In this document: one piece after another, positions 16,750 through 25,766 of the stretch
Layout: each line of letters opens with the position of its first letter
Numbering within the stretch: the stretch's first letter is position 1
From: an uncultured Saccharospirillaceae bacterium
Lineage (GTDB): Bacteria > Pseudomonadota > Gammaproteobacteria > Pseudomonadales > Oceanobacteraceae
DNA length: 64,000 nucleotides
Direction: 5' to 3'
Assembly (NCBI GenBank): GCA_947503895.1
Contig: CANNFT010000016.1
Coordinates: 27,683-91,682 of the forward strand
The notes under the pieces: generated by a model
Told to the model about the DNA's origin: nothing
The model's input: the letters and a program-made list of their open reading frames with translations, nothing else
Databases searched by the model: none
Program-made: the position numbers and the translations under genes

Positions 16750-17029
16750 GGTTCAGTATCATATTCACCATATAAGCTAAGTCTGCATCCTCTGGACGCT
16801 TATGTTGCATAAACCAGCTAAACAAATCAGGGTCTTCACAATCCAGTAATTTGCGATACTTCGCTTGATCCTCGTCACTGAGATCTGAATAGACTTCTTC
16901 TAGAAATGGCAATAAGAGCACATCCAGTTCCAGCATGCCTCGGCGGCTATGCCACCAAAGTCGTTTTTTCTCGATGGCTTTTTGATCTTCTTTGACGTCC
17001 GACACAAACACCTCGTTATCCGTCAGCAT
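16733..17029 (-). CDS. sdhE: Succinate dehydrogenase assembly factor SdhE
   Basis: A small protein that promotes covalent FAD attachment to the SDH and fumarate reductase flavoprotein subunits. The signature RRGMLELD (about residues 29-36) contains the RGxxE motif needed for flavinylation, followed by the acidic helical part (FLEEVYSDLSDEDQAKYRKLL). The ATG at 17029 gives 98 aa, slightly longer than the 88 aa of E. coli. It overlaps the ygfX-like gene and is divergent from ygfZ, as in E. coli. Confidence 0.93.
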   Translation of the reverse strand: MLTDNEVFVSDVKEDQKAIEKKRLWWHSRRGMLELDVLLLPFLEEVYSDLSDEDQAKYRKLLDCEDPDLFSWFMQHKRPEDADLAYMVNMILNRVQPS

Positions 17030-17162
17030 GGACAAAACCAGCAGATTATATCAGTGAATAGTCGGGAATACTTATTCCCAAATCAAGTATTCGCCCAGTA
17101 GCACCTTGCTGTGATGCTAAACCTGAGTAAAATACTCGGACAAAGTACGCAGAGCCTAAATT

Positions 17163-18158
17163 ATGTCTGACATATGGTCTGAATTGACCGACCTATTTCA
17201 ACCCGCGCCATCTAACTCCAATAGCGCCACTGAAGGTACATGGATATACGCTGTGCCATCGCAAACTGTACTGTGTGTAGAGGGCGCTGACAGCCACAAG
17301 TTTATGCAGGGCCAATTTACCTGTAACTTAAATGACATTTCCCCTACTCAATTTCGCCGTGGCGCCTGCTGTAATCCTAAAGGACGCATGGTTTCGAGTT
17401 TTACACTGGCACAAAAAGGTGATCACGAATATTGGCTCGCATTGGACCAATCCTTATCTGAGATTCATCTGAGCCATTTAAAGAAATACATGGTCTTCTT
17501 TAAATCTCAAATGCGAATCACTGACGTGCGGTGCTTGGGTGTCAAGGGGCCTAAATCCGCATCCATTATTGAAAAAATGTTCGGGCACGTACCAGAAAAC
17601 GATTTTGATCAAGTGACTGGTGAACAAGGTATCGCCATCAAGTTGCCCTTAGAGGCCGGTTACGAAGTGTGGTGGCAAGACGAAACAGCCCGAGAGGCGC
17701 TTACCCAAATAAAAGGGTTAGCTTTACTAAAACCCGAAGCTGACTGGCAGCTCAATTTGATTGAAGCAGGCATTGCCCAACTTCGAGCGACCACCAGTGA
17801 CGCGCTCATTCCACAAATGATGAGCTTAGAAAAAACGGGTGGCGTCAGTTTCAAAAAAGGCTGTTACACCGGTCAAGAAATTGTCGCTCGCATGGAATAC
17901 CTCGGAAAATTAAAACGCCACCTGTATCGAGTAGCATCTGCAGAGATGTTAACCGCGGGGGACGAGCTATATTCCGCCGAGCACACGAATACCATTGGCA
18001 TCATTGTGAACGCTGCTCCCTCTCCCGAGGGTTGGCAAGGGCTGGCGGTTTTAGAAGATAAATTCGCACAATCATCGATTGGGACATCTCCAACAGTGGC
18101 GAACACACTGAAAGTGCTAAGCTTACCTTATCGTTTTGAGTCGCCTGACACCCCCTAG
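17163..18158 (+). CDS. ygfZ: Folate-binding protein YgfZ
   Basis: A tetrahydrofolate-dependent protein related to the glycine cleavage T-protein, needed for the activity of some iron-sulfur enzymes such as MiaB. The 331-aa protein has the diagnostic C-terminal KGCYTGQEIVARMEYLG motif (about residues 236-252), including the conserved cysteine. The N-terminal GcvT-like domain (about 25-110) carries the FMQGQFTCNLND segment. It is divergent from sdhE. Confidence 0.95.
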   Translation: MSDIWSELTDLFQPAPSNSNSATEGTWIYAVPSQTVLCVEGADSHKFMQGQFTCNLNDISPTQFRRGACCNPKGRMVSSFTLAQKGDHEYWLALDQSLSEIHLSHLKKYMVFFKSQMRITDVRCLGVKGPKSASIIEKMFGHVPENDFDQVTGEQGIAIKLPLEAGYEVWWQDETAREALTQIKGLALLKPEADWQLNLIEAGIAQLRATTSDALIPQMMSLEKTGGVSFKKGCYTGQEIVARMEYLGKLKRHLYRVASAEMLTAGDELYSAEHTNTIGIIVNAAPSPEGWQGLAVLEDKFAQSSIGTSPTVANTLKVLSLPYRFESPDTP

Positions 18159-18232
18159 CATCAATGTTTATGGTCGAACGGCCAAGGTTCGACCAGTTTC
18201 AAACGACATGGGGGTTCTTACAAGGAGCTTCC

Positions 18233-19060
18233 ATGGCCAATCTTCTAGAAACCGTAGCGAAAGAGCTGATCGAGGCCATTCGAAATGACACGATTGTTCT
18301 TCCCACGCTTCCGGAAGTTAGCCTGCGAGTCCGAGACGTCGCTGAAGACCCAGACACTTCCGTTGCAGACTTAGCCAAAATCATTGCACAAGATGCTGCG
18401 CTCAGTGGTCGCGTCATCAAAGTAGCCAATAGCGCCATGATGAGAGGCAATAAAGAGGTCAATGACCTTATTTCAGCCGTGAACAGACTGGGCATCAAAT
18501 TCACTTCCAACCTTGCATTAGGCTTGGCTATGGAGCAAATGTTTCAAGCCACTTCAGACGCCATCGACAGACGAATGCGCTCAATTTGGACGGGCAGCAC
18601 AGAGATCGCGTCCATCTGCCACGTACTCGCCACACACTTTACAAGATTAGAGCCCGACCAAGCTTTACTGGGTGGCCTGACCCACAAAATTGGCGCATTG
18701 CCCGTGCTCACTTATGCTGAAGACCACAAAGATTTACTCAACGATGCTTTCGCACTCGACAAACTCATCGAGAAATTACACCCCATTTTAGGGTGCCACA
18801 TTCTTAATGCTTGGAAATTCCCGAAGGAGTTATTGAAAGTCCCAAGCCTCTACTTGAAATTTCACCGTGAACAAGAAAATGTTGATTACGCCGATTTAGT
18901 CAGTATTGCCGTTTTGCAAAGCATATCCGGAACGGACCACCCCTTTACCCAAATGGACTGGAATGAGGTCACTTGCTTCCAACGCGTCGGGTTACAGCCC
19001 GATCAGGAGATCAGTGAAGTGTTAGACCTAGACGATGACATCGACAATTTGCTCATCTAG
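18233..19060 (+). CDS. HDOD-domain signalling protein
   Basis: A 275-aa protein consisting mainly of one HDOD domain (about residues 15-215). It starts with LPTLPEVSLRVRDVAEDP, followed by LAKIIAQDAALSGRVIKVANSA and the AVNRLGIK helix. HDOD proteins are non-catalytic relatives of HD phosphohydrolases that act in signalling and stress regulation. I chose the ATG at 18233 for its AGGAG site five bases upstream; an in-frame ATG at 18164 has none. It follows ygfZ and is probably co-transcribed. Confidence 0.9.
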   Translation: MANLLETVAKELIEAIRNDTIVLPTLPEVSLRVRDVAEDPDTSVADLAKIIAQDAALSGRVIKVANSAMMRGNKEVNDLISAVNRLGIKFTSNLALGLAMEQMFQATSDAIDRRMRSIWTGSTEIASICHVLATHFTRLEPDQALLGGLTHKIGALPVLTYAEDHKDLLNDAFALDKLIEKLHPILGCHILNAWKFPKELLKVPSLYLKFHREQENVDYADLVSIAVLQSISGTDHPFTQMDWNEVTCFQRVGLQPDQEISEVLDLDDDIDNLLI

Positions 19061-19212
19061 TGCATAAATGCCCTTACAAATGCCGCGAGGGTTTTTACGA
19101 ATAGGCCCGAGCGAAAGCCCAGCCATCTCATTTACGCTTTTCATCAATTATCGGTATGATAATTCACCTTCAGTCACACCGATAAATCAAACGATCCATT
19201 AGAGACTTGTCT

Positions 19213-19914
19213 ATGTTTGGGTACTTTATTGTTACCATGCTGGTACTGCTCAGCTTAGTCCTCATTGCACTTTGGTTCAGCCAATCAATTCAGTCTCAGA
19301 GACAATCAGAACTGAGCTTATTGGCCTCACAAAACGGGTGGCTCTTTCAGCGTATTGGCGGTTTACCCCGATTTTTGGTGCCGATTTTTCTAAGCGAGAA
19401 CCATAAATGGCGTTTAATTTCGGTCAATGAGTTACGTCAGCATGGCAATACATTGCAAGGTCGCCTCCACGGACGAACATTTTATTGCTGCGACTTTAGT
19501 CTCGTGAATCAATCGGTTTCGACACAAACGCTCGTGATGATTACTGCACACGCAGAACAAAACGAAAATAAAAACATAAACACGCGCGATTCGATTCAGT
19601 TGATGTGCAGCAAACCCAGCTTTAGCGATTCTTTCGACCCACCTCGAAGCACAACCATGCAGGATGCGATGAACTATGAATTTCCTTTGGCGTCGATCCA
19701 GCCAACGTTGACACACATTATTCAGTCCAGTGTGCCGCTTGATGCACCACCTGCGAGCATCATTGATCTTGCAAGCAAGGATGTTCAGTTTGAGTATCGA
19801 GAAAACACCTTGATTCTCTATAAATCCGATCTCATACTCACTGCGGAACAATTACCCATTGCTCTTGAAGAAGCCATCACCGTTTATGAAGACATTACAG
19901 CTCTGCATCGTTAG
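19213..19914 (+). CDS. Membrane-anchored protein of unknown function
   Basis: A 233-aa protein with one N-terminal membrane segment (about residues 3-22, GYFIVTMLVLLSLVLIAL) and a soluble remainder without a family I recognise. An ATG at 19213 is preferred over the TTG two codons upstream. The next gene begins inside its 3' end (29-base overlap), so they are probably co-transcribed. The first of three envelope genes in a row (19213-21171). Confidence 0.75.
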   Translation: MFGYFIVTMLVLLSLVLIALWFSQSIQSQRQSELSLLASQNGWLFQRIGGLPRFLVPIFLSENHKWRLISVNELRQHGNTLQGRLHGRTFYCCDFSLVNQSVSTQTLVMITAHAEQNENKNINTRDSIQLMCSKPSFSDSFDPPRSTTMQDAMNYEFPLASIQPTLTHIIQSSVPLDAPPASIIDLASKDVQFEYRENTLILYKSDLILTAEQLPIALEEAITVYEDITALHR

Positions 19915-20212
19915 CATTCTTGCAATGTTTCTCAGCGCTTGTGACCCCTCAACATTAGGGTCATCGCTGGAACAACACGCACAAGACGTCGCACAAAAAA
20001 ATATGATTGAACGCTGTAAACGTGAGCTGCATTCGGATATCCATAAAATCTGTCAACCGTTATCTGAAAGTATGCAAAATGATATTCATACGATAACGTT
20101 GGAACCCTCACAAGCCGATGATCATCCATCCACCGATCATTCAGATGCCCACATGTTGAGTTTAAGAGCCGCCGTTAATCAATTTTTATCTGCAAAACCC
20201 TCGGAGTTATGA
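19886..20212 (+). CDS. Small putative lipoprotein
   Basis: A 108-aa protein with a signal peptide and lipobox LSAC (Cys about residue 19), so it is predicted to be lipid-anchored. The mature part contains three cysteines, or more than average, in a short helical region (IERCKRELHSDIHKICQPL), followed by an acidic, His/Asp-rich stretch. It overlaps the genes on both sides. The ATG at 19886 gives the signal peptide directly. Function unknown. Confidence 0.72.
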   Translation: MKTLQLCIVSILAMFLSACDPSTLGSSLEQHAQDVAQKNMIERCKRELHSDIHKICQPLSESMQNDIHTITLEPSQADDHPSTDHSDAHMLSLRAAVNQFLSAKPSEL

Positions 20213-21171
20213 TGCGCAGCATTGTATTTATTGCTTTAGCTTTCATGCTGATCACTTTATCGGGTTGCACCCATCAAATGTACAGCGATTTACTGGATGA
20301 AGGTGTTAAGTTTCAGCGCTGGTTGGTGGAGTGGGAAGAGAAAAACATTGAGTTAAATGGCGTTAATGTCAGTTACTTAGACAATCAATCAAACAGCCAG
20401 AATGTCATTCTATTCGTTCATGGATACAGTGCAAGCAAAGACAATTGGAATCAACTCGCGTATCGACTCAATGATCAATATAGACTGATCGCAATCGATT
20501 TGCTTGGTCACGGTAAAACGGATCTTGACCCAAACAATAATTATTTACTGATGAATCAAGTGGAATTATTGCAAGACTTTATCGCCGCTCTAAATATTTC
20601 AAAAATCCATCTCATTGGTAACTCCATGGGTGGCGGTGTCAGTTTACTGTTTGCACTTCATCATCCCGATAAAACGCGAACACTCACATTAATCGACAGT
20701 GCCGGCGTCCACAGCCCAACATTGAGCCCTTTTGAAACAGCGTTACAAGAGGGTAAAAATATTTTAGCGGTGCAAGACTTAGCTTCTTTCGAAAAAATGA
20801 TTTCATTGGTATTTTATGATCCGCCTTGGATCCCAATGGGGTTTAAAAATGTCATTGTGGAACGAGCAACTCCCCATTACAACCATTACCAATATGTCCT
20901 CAGTGAAATATTAAAGAGCAATGATATTTGGCGGGAATCAGGGCGCATATACGGGCTCATGCCCGAATTACAAGTCGAGACATTATTGATATGGGGGCGT
21001 CAGGATAACGTGTTAAATGTATCCTCGGTGGACGTCTTTAATCAACACTTACCTAAAGTCGAGAGCCATATCATCGAAGAATGTGGCCATGTGCCTATGA
21101 TTGAAAAACCCGACGAAACCGCCGCATTAATCAAACAGTTCTTTGCCGGTACGTCTAATCAGTCGCTTTAA
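20209..21171 (+). CDS. Alpha/beta-hydrolase fold lipoprotein
   Basis: A 320-aa enzyme-like protein with a signal peptide and lipobox (LSGC, Cys about 20), then an alpha/beta-hydrolase domain (about 60-315). The oxyanion segment is VHGYSASKDNW, the nucleophile elbow is GNSMGG with Ser about 139, and the expected Asp and His of the triad are in WGRQDN and CGHVPMIEKP. Substrate is unknown; esterase or lipase activity on envelope or external lipids is plausible. Its ATG overlaps the stop of the preceding gene. Confidence 0.85.
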   Translation: MMRSIVFIALAFMLITLSGCTHQMYSDLLDEGVKFQRWLVEWEEKNIELNGVNVSYLDNQSNSQNVILFVHGYSASKDNWNQLAYRLNDQYRLIAIDLLGHGKTDLDPNNNYLLMNQVELLQDFIAALNISKIHLIGNSMGGGVSLLFALHHPDKTRTLTLIDSAGVHSPTLSPFETALQEGKNILAVQDLASFEKMISLVFYDPPWIPMGFKNVIVERATPHYNHYQYVLSEILKSNDIWRESGRIYGLMPELQVETLLIWGRQDNVLNVSSVDVFNQHLPKVESHIIEECGHVPMIEKPDETAALIKQFFAGTSNQSL

Positions 21172-21215
21172 GATGCAGCTATAAAAATCATTTCAATCAC
21201 TCAAACAATAGTCAC

Positions 21216-21234
21216 GGGTTATCATTGATAACCC
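21216..21234. terminator. Hairpin between convergent genes
   Basis: GGGTTATC and GATAACCC form an eight-base-pair stem with a three-base loop, between the convergent hydrolase and dpaL genes. The T-run is short on both strands, so termination is likely but not certain. Confidence 0.5.
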
Positions 21235-22515
21235 TTATGACCAAACCACTTCTCGATAAGCCTCAGGGTCTGTATCTCCTTCAGTGGAAAATAACCAAAC
21301 ATGAGACTGATGATTTAATCCTATCCTTTCCTTAAGTGATGCTAAATCCTCCCTCGTCATCAGCTCGTATACAACACCCATAGTAGCGGCACCCGATTCT
21401 CCGCTGATCACAGCTGTATCACCGTTTAGCGGATTAGCCAAAACGCGCATACCTCGACGCGCGACATCATCGTCGCATTTCATAAATGCAAAACCCTCAT
21501 CACGCAGTATTTCGAACGCTGTTGTACTGGGTTCGCCGCAAGCAAGCCCTGCCATTATGGTGTTAAGGTCACCGGATACACTACTATACTTCCCCTGATT
21601 GTCAGCCATTGACTGATACAAACAAGGCGCACCTTCCGGTTCGACAACAATAAATTTTGGAGGCGTTTTTTTCGGTGTCGTCATGGTATTTGTCAGATCG
21701 CTAAGGGAATTTAAAGCACTCACAATCGCGGCCGCTAAGGACCCTACACCGGCTTGTATAAAAACGTGGGTCGGCCAATGTTGTGATTGCTCAACGGCTT
21801 CCGACACCAGCGTGAAATACCCTTGCATAATTTGCTTCGGAATGACTTCGTACCCTTGCCATGCCGTATCCTGCATCAATATCCAGCCTTTTTCCTCAGC
21901 CATGTATTTAGCATGTCGTACCGTATCATCATAATTCTTATCGGTTATTTCTGCAGTTGCGCCGTAATGCTTGATGGCGTTTAATCGTGCGGGTGATGAC
22001 CCATTAGGCATATAAACCACAGCCTTGCACCCCAGTTTTTGTGCCGCCCATGCCACTGCTCTTCCATGATTGCCATCTGTCGCAGTCACGAAGGTCAGTG
22101 CTTTTTGCGCTTTAAGTTTTTCTTTTATCTGTTCAAAGGATAAGGTATCAGAAATATTTAAATCTGGCTGATGATCTGTGCTTAATCGTTCCGAAAGCTG
22201 ACACGCCATTGCGTAGCTCGCACCCAATACTTTGAATGCATTTAAATCAAAGCGCTGGCTTTCATCTTTAACGGACAGGCTACCCAGTTTCAATGATTGT
22301 GCTAGTTGGGTTAATTCCACCAGTGGAGTAGGTCGATATTGAGGCAGCGTATTATGAAAGTGTTGGACTTGTTTAATGATAGATTCTGATGCGAAATCTG
22401 GCGCTTGTTGCGGCTTTCCTGTGATTGGCTTTGGATTAATATAACCCGCTATTTTATAAGTTGCAGAATGATCGGTAATCGGAAAATGATTCTGAGGTTT
22501 TATCGGAGACGTCAT
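21235..22515 (-). CDS. dpaL: Diaminopropionate ammonia-lyase
   Basis: A PLP enzyme that converts 2,3-diaminopropionate to pyruvate and two ammonia. The 426-aa protein has the PLP-lysine motif LNAFKVLGASYA (about residues 89-100), the diagnostic TDGNHGRAVAWAA segment (about 150-162), the phosphate-binding AGVGSLAAAI and the C-terminal SGESGAATMG. It is longer than E. coli YgeX (about 398 aa), mostly from an N-terminal extension and small insertions. No partner genes for diaminopropionate use are nearby. Confidence 0.92.
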   Translation of the reverse strand: MTSPIKPQNHFPITDHSATYKIAGYINPKPITGKPQQAPDFASESIIKQVQHFHNTLPQYRPTPLVELTQLAQSLKLGSLSVKDESQRFDLNAFKVLGASYAMACQLSERLSTDHQPDLNISDTLSFEQIKEKLKAQKALTFVTATDGNHGRAVAWAAQKLGCKAVVYMPNGSSPARLNAIKHYGATAEITDKNYDDTVRHAKYMAEEKGWILMQDTAWQGYEVIPKQIMQGYFTLVSEAVEQSQHWPTHVFIQAGVGSLAAAIVSALNSLSDLTNTMTTPKKTPPKFIVVEPEGAPCLYQSMADNQGKYSSVSGDLNTIMAGLACGEPSTTAFEILRDEGFAFMKCDDDVARRGMRVLANPLNGDTAVISGESGAATMGVVYELMTREDLASLKERIGLNHQSHVWLFSTEGDTDPEAYREVVWS

Positions 22516-22529
22516 GGCGGCCTAGCACC

Positions 22530-22967
22530 TTATTTTTCAGCAAATGCTTTGAATTGCTCCATGTATACCATAGACTGCTTTTTAAACATACTGGGCATTA
22601 AAAAAGCCATCACTTTTAAAAAGCCGCTACATTTAAATTCATTATCCGATCGCCACTGCGTTTTCATGGGGTCTAAGGGCATCTCTATAAAGTGGTTTTC
22701 AACCAGATTCCAAACGCCTTTTGTTTCATAGGTGGCTGAGAATATGTCGGGCAATGCACTCTGGACAATGGTTTCGATCATTTCTACGTGTTTATCTCCC
22801 ATCTTATATACGAGGTTTGACGTTGCACCTTCTTTGCCTAATTCACCTGACAGATGTTCAAAACTGACCAATTCAGGTTGCCAGTATTTTAGATTATCGG
22901 GATTATCAAATAATGAAACGACTTGATGCCTTGGTAAATTGATGTCGATACTAACGCTGTATTTCAT
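22530..22967 (-). CDS. SRPBCC-family (START-like) protein
   Basis: A 145-aa protein with the start-to-end pattern of polyketide cyclase/START-like proteins: an N-terminal beta strand MKYSVSIDINLPRHQV, then LFDNPDNLKYWQPELVSFEHLSGE, and a long C-terminal helix. Such folds bind hydrophobic ligands. The ATG at 22967 has an AAGGG site seven bases upstream; the frame runs further up without support. It lies 14 bp before dpaL on the same strand, so the two may be co-transcribed. Confidence 0.85.
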   Translation of the reverse strand: MKYSVSIDINLPRHQVVSLFDNPDNLKYWQPELVSFEHLSGELGKEGATSNLVYKMGDKHVEMIETIVQSALPDIFSATYETKGVWNLVENHFIEMPLDPMKTQWRSDNEFKCSGFLKVMAFLMPSMFKKQSMVYMEQFKAFAEK

Positions 22968-23093
22968 ACAACACCCTTCACGTAAGAATTCATATTTGCT
23001 TAGGATAGCGTAAAATTGACAACTCGATACGGCGACACTGACCGCGCTAAATACAAAATACACTTATCAGATATTTTCCAAATAATAGGCATA

Positions 23094-23120
23094 AAAAAAC
23101 CGCTCTAGGAGCGGTTTTTC
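23094..23120 (-). terminator. Rho-independent terminator after fklB
   Basis: ACCGCTC and GAGCGGT form a stem with a three-base loop, flanked by A and T runs. On the minus strand the stem is followed by seven T, ending the fklB transcript; the reverse orientation would also work. Confidence 0.85.
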
Positions 23121-23136
23121 ACAGCAAACATTCGAT

Positions 23137-23748
23137 TTAAAGAACGTTCAACAATTCAACATCAAACACTAACGTGCTGTGAGGAGGAATAGCTCCTTGG
23201 CTGCCCTGTGGACCGTATGCCAAATCACTCGGAATGGTAAGACGCCATTTTGACCCTTCTTTCATCAATTGAAGGGCTTCTGTCCAACCTGCGATTACGC
23301 CACCAACTGGGAACTCAGCTGGTTGACCACGCTCGACGGAGCTGTCAAACATGCTGCCGTCAATAAATGTACCGTGGTAATGCACACGAACCGTTGATTC
23401 ACGGCTAGGAGTTTGACCTTCACCTTCAACCAGTACTTCGTATTGAAGACCCGATTCTGTGGTTTGCACGGCTTCTTTCTTAGCATTTTCAGCTAGGAAA
23501 GCTTCACCGGCTTCTTTTGCTTGTGCAGCCATGGCTTCTTGCGCTTTTTGCATTTCGCCTTGAATTTCTTGGAAAGCAGCTTGAATCTCGGCTTCAGGCA
23601 GCGGGACTTCAGCGTTTTCAAAAGTGTCACGAATACCTTTCGACAAAAGTTCTAGCTCAAGACCAGGAAACTGGCCACTTTTCAACTGATCGCCAACTTG
23701 ACGGCCAATCATGTAGCTTACGATGTCCGATGAGGTTTCTAATTTCAT
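23137..23748 (-). CDS. fklB: FKBP-type peptidyl-prolyl isomerase (FklB-like)
   Basis: Catalyses cis-trans isomerisation of prolyl bonds. The 203-aa protein has an N-terminal dimerisation domain (about 1-95, SYMIGRQVGDQLK and EAEIQAAFQEIQ) and a C-terminal FKBP domain (about 105-203) with VHYHGTFIDGSMFDSS and the closing IPPHSTLVFDVELL. There is no signal peptide, which fits cytoplasmic FklB (FKBP22) rather than periplasmic FkpA. The ATG at 23748 gives the standard MKLET start. It sits alone between its terminator and the TSUP gene. Confidence 0.93.
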   Translation of the reverse strand: MKLETSSDIVSYMIGRQVGDQLKSGQFPGLELELLSKGIRDTFENAEVPLPEAEIQAAFQEIQGEMQKAQEAMAAQAKEAGEAFLAENAKKEAVQTTESGLQYEVLVEGEGQTPSRESTVRVHYHGTFIDGSMFDSSVERGQPAEFPVGGVIAGWTEALQLMKEGSKWRLTIPSDLAYGPQGSQGAIPPHSTLVFDVELLNVL

Positions 23749-23923
23749 GTGTTTACCATAATTGTAAAGTGAATGGTGCAAACCTGTGTTCGTGACAAAT
23801 TGACAGACAGAAATACAGAGGATGAATTTATGCCATACGATACAAACATAAGGATTACGATCTGGGGCGCGACTCTACCACAATCGTCATTTAGATTCAG
23901 CCGCTGTGCCCTAATCCACCTAC

Positions 23924-24673
23924 CTATCGAAAGATCAGCAGCAGACCCACTAAAATGGTCACGACCTCGTATCCGCGCTTAATCCAAGTTGAGCCGAGCT
24001 TGAGCGCTAAATGCGCCCCAAGGAACCCACCAAGCAGTGAGCCTAAGATCAGTGCGGGTAGCCATTCCCATTTCACCTCAGTCAACATGGACATGGTTAA
24101 CGCGCCGCTGGCGTTCCAAAATAGACCCACTGCGATCATGGTATGCCCTACTGCTCGCTTGTAATCTAAGCCAAACCATTTAACCAGCCACATGGTGGCA
24201 AATAATCCGGTGCCCGCTGAGAGCGCGCCATTGGTAAAACCGATCACAAATAAACCCAGCCCACCGACGACCAGTCCCCAAGCATCTCGGTGAATATGTT
24301 GAGATTCCAGCCCCAATGTGGGCTTAAAAATGGAGTAGATTCCCAGCGCGAGCGTTAAACCACCCAATGCTATTTCCGCTAGTCGGTCGTCAATGCCTAT
24401 GATGTACCATGCGCCAAGCATCACTCCGGGAATGCCCGCCAATAGCATATACAGATTTAGCCGCCAGCTGGTGTGACCCTCTTTGACATGACGAATCGTG
24501 GCCCCGACTCCTAATGCAACCGTGGCGATCTTATGCGTTGCCAAGGCAATGGAGAAAGGTAAGCCGAGAAAGATTAATAGTGGCAGTTGTATCAACCCAG
24601 CACCGCCACCGGCAAAGGCTGAAAAAATATTCGCGACCCAACTGATAAAAAGTAGGATAATCTGGTCAATCAT
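23924..24673 (-). CDS. TSUP/TauE-family sulfite exporter-like permease
   Basis: An integral membrane protein of about 250 aa with roughly eight hydrophobic segments. The first repeat has SAFAGGGAGLIQLPLLIFLG, the second NGALSAGTGLFATM, the two half-repeat signatures of the TauE/SafE family. These proteins move sulfite, sulfonates or similar small anions across the inner membrane; the substrate cannot be told here. The ATG at 24673 is preferred; a TTG at 24691 would add six residues. It is divergent from a glutaredoxin-like gene. Confidence 0.88.
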   Translation of the reverse strand: MIDQIILLFISWVANIFSAFAGGGAGLIQLPLLIFLGLPFSIALATHKIATVALGVGATIRHVKEGHTSWRLNLYMLLAGIPGVMLGAWYIIGIDDRLAEIALGGLTLALGIYSIFKPTLGLESQHIHRDAWGLVVGGLGLFVIGFTNGALSAGTGLFATMWLVKWFGLDYKRAVGHTMIAVGLFWNASGALTMSMLTEVKWEWLPALILGSLLGGFLGAHLALKLGSTWIKRGYEVVTILVGLLLIFR

Positions 24674-24709
24674 AATCTGAATTTCACTCAAGACTTAAAT
24701 GGGTGCTGT

Positions 24710-24955
24710 ATGACTCAATATGCGCTGTACTACTACGATCAATGTCCATTTTGCCAAATGGTGCTGCGAATTTTGCCTCTGGTCAAAGCGGAGGTGGAAA
24801 AGCGCAATACTTTAACGAACCCTGAGAATCGCCAAGCATTAATCAAAGGCGGCGGCCGTGCCACCGTCCCTTGTTTGCTCATCACCCATGAGAATGGTGA
24901 AGAAGAATGGCTCTATGAGTCGCGAGACATTGTTCAATTTCTGAAGCAGCTGTAG
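24710..24955 (+). CDS. Glutaredoxin-domain protein
   Basis: An 81-aa thioredoxin-fold protein with the CPFC redox motif (Cys12 and Cys15) near the N-terminus and the cis-Pro and glutathione-binding TVPCLLI region (about residues 52-58). It resembles the GST N-terminal or glutaredoxin family (YYYDQCPFC). It is probably cytoplasmic. The end is 13 bp from the convergent ribE gene. Confidence 0.88.
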   Translation: MTQYALYYYDQCPFCQMVLRILPLVKAEVEKRNTLTNPENRQALIKGGGRATVPCLLITHENGEEEWLYESRDIVQFLKQL

Positions 24956-24968
24956 AAAAGGTCATCGC

Positions 24969-25586
24969 TTAGTTTGACGTGCTGCGCTGTGCCAGCACGC
25001 GTTCGACGGTATCCACCACTGCTTGCGTGTGACTGTCAATTTCAAGATTAATACGCGTCCCTTGTGTGGCATCACCAAATGTCGTGACTTTTAGCGTTTC
25101 AGGGATCAAGTAAACGCAAAAGCGATCTTCCAACACTTGGCCAATCGTCAAGCTGCATCCATTTAAGCCAATGTAACCCTTGGTAAAGACATAGGGCTTA
25201 AAGGTCGCCGGTAGCTCGAACCAAACCACCACATTATTTTCGGGTCGCTCAATTTCCAGCACTTCCACCACTCCATGGACGTGACCAGACAGTTGGTGCC
25301 CCCCAATATCATCGCCAAAGCGTGCTGCACGCTCAACATTCACAATGGTCCCCGCATGGACGTCACCCAAATTGGTCACGGCCAAGGTTTCCATCATTAC
25401 ATCGAAATCGACGCGCATGTTGTCGATTTGCGTCACGGTCAAACAAGCACCATTTAAAGCGATGCTGGCACCGACTTTTAAGCCTTGTATCAACGATTCC
25501 GGCAAATCTAGCTGGAGCGTCCAAAGGCCTTTAGCTTTTTGAACGCTGACCACGGGTAGCGCTGCCTGTACAATTCCGGTAAACAT
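24969..25586 (-). CDS. ribE: Riboflavin synthase alpha chain
   Basis: Dismutates two molecules of 6,7-dimethyl-8-ribityllumazine into riboflavin. The 205-aa protein consists of two similar barrels, the first starting MFTGIVQ and containing LNGACLTVT, the second containing GLNGCSLTIG. Both lumazine-binding repeats are complete. It stands alone here; other rib genes are not in the window and no FMN riboswitch was recognised upstream. Confidence 0.95.
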   Translation of the reverse strand: MFTGIVQAALPVVSVQKAKGLWTLQLDLPESLIQGLKVGASIALNGACLTVTQIDNMRVDFDVMMETLAVTNLGDVHAGTIVNVERAARFGDDIGGHQLSGHVHGVVEVLEIERPENNVVVWFELPATFKPYVFTKGYIGLNGCSLTIGQVLEDRFCVYLIPETLKVTTFGDATQGTRINLEIDSHTQAVVDTVERVLAQRSTSN

Positions 25587-25766
25587 GGCTTTTGTCCTGA
25601 ACGAAATAGATGCCGATTTTACACTATACTGACAGGTCGAGTGTAATGATTAGGTCTAGCCATCCCAGTCGGCAAGCGCACGGGTATTCGCGAGACACGG
25701 CATGCTCAAACACCGGCCATCTCATTCCGTTCACACTAATCACAATGAGACATCAGTAATATCACT

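Noticed and set aside
25587..25766. FMN riboswitch upstream of ribE
   Set aside because: I looked for the conserved aptamer segments on the minus strand and did not find them. The region is also short.
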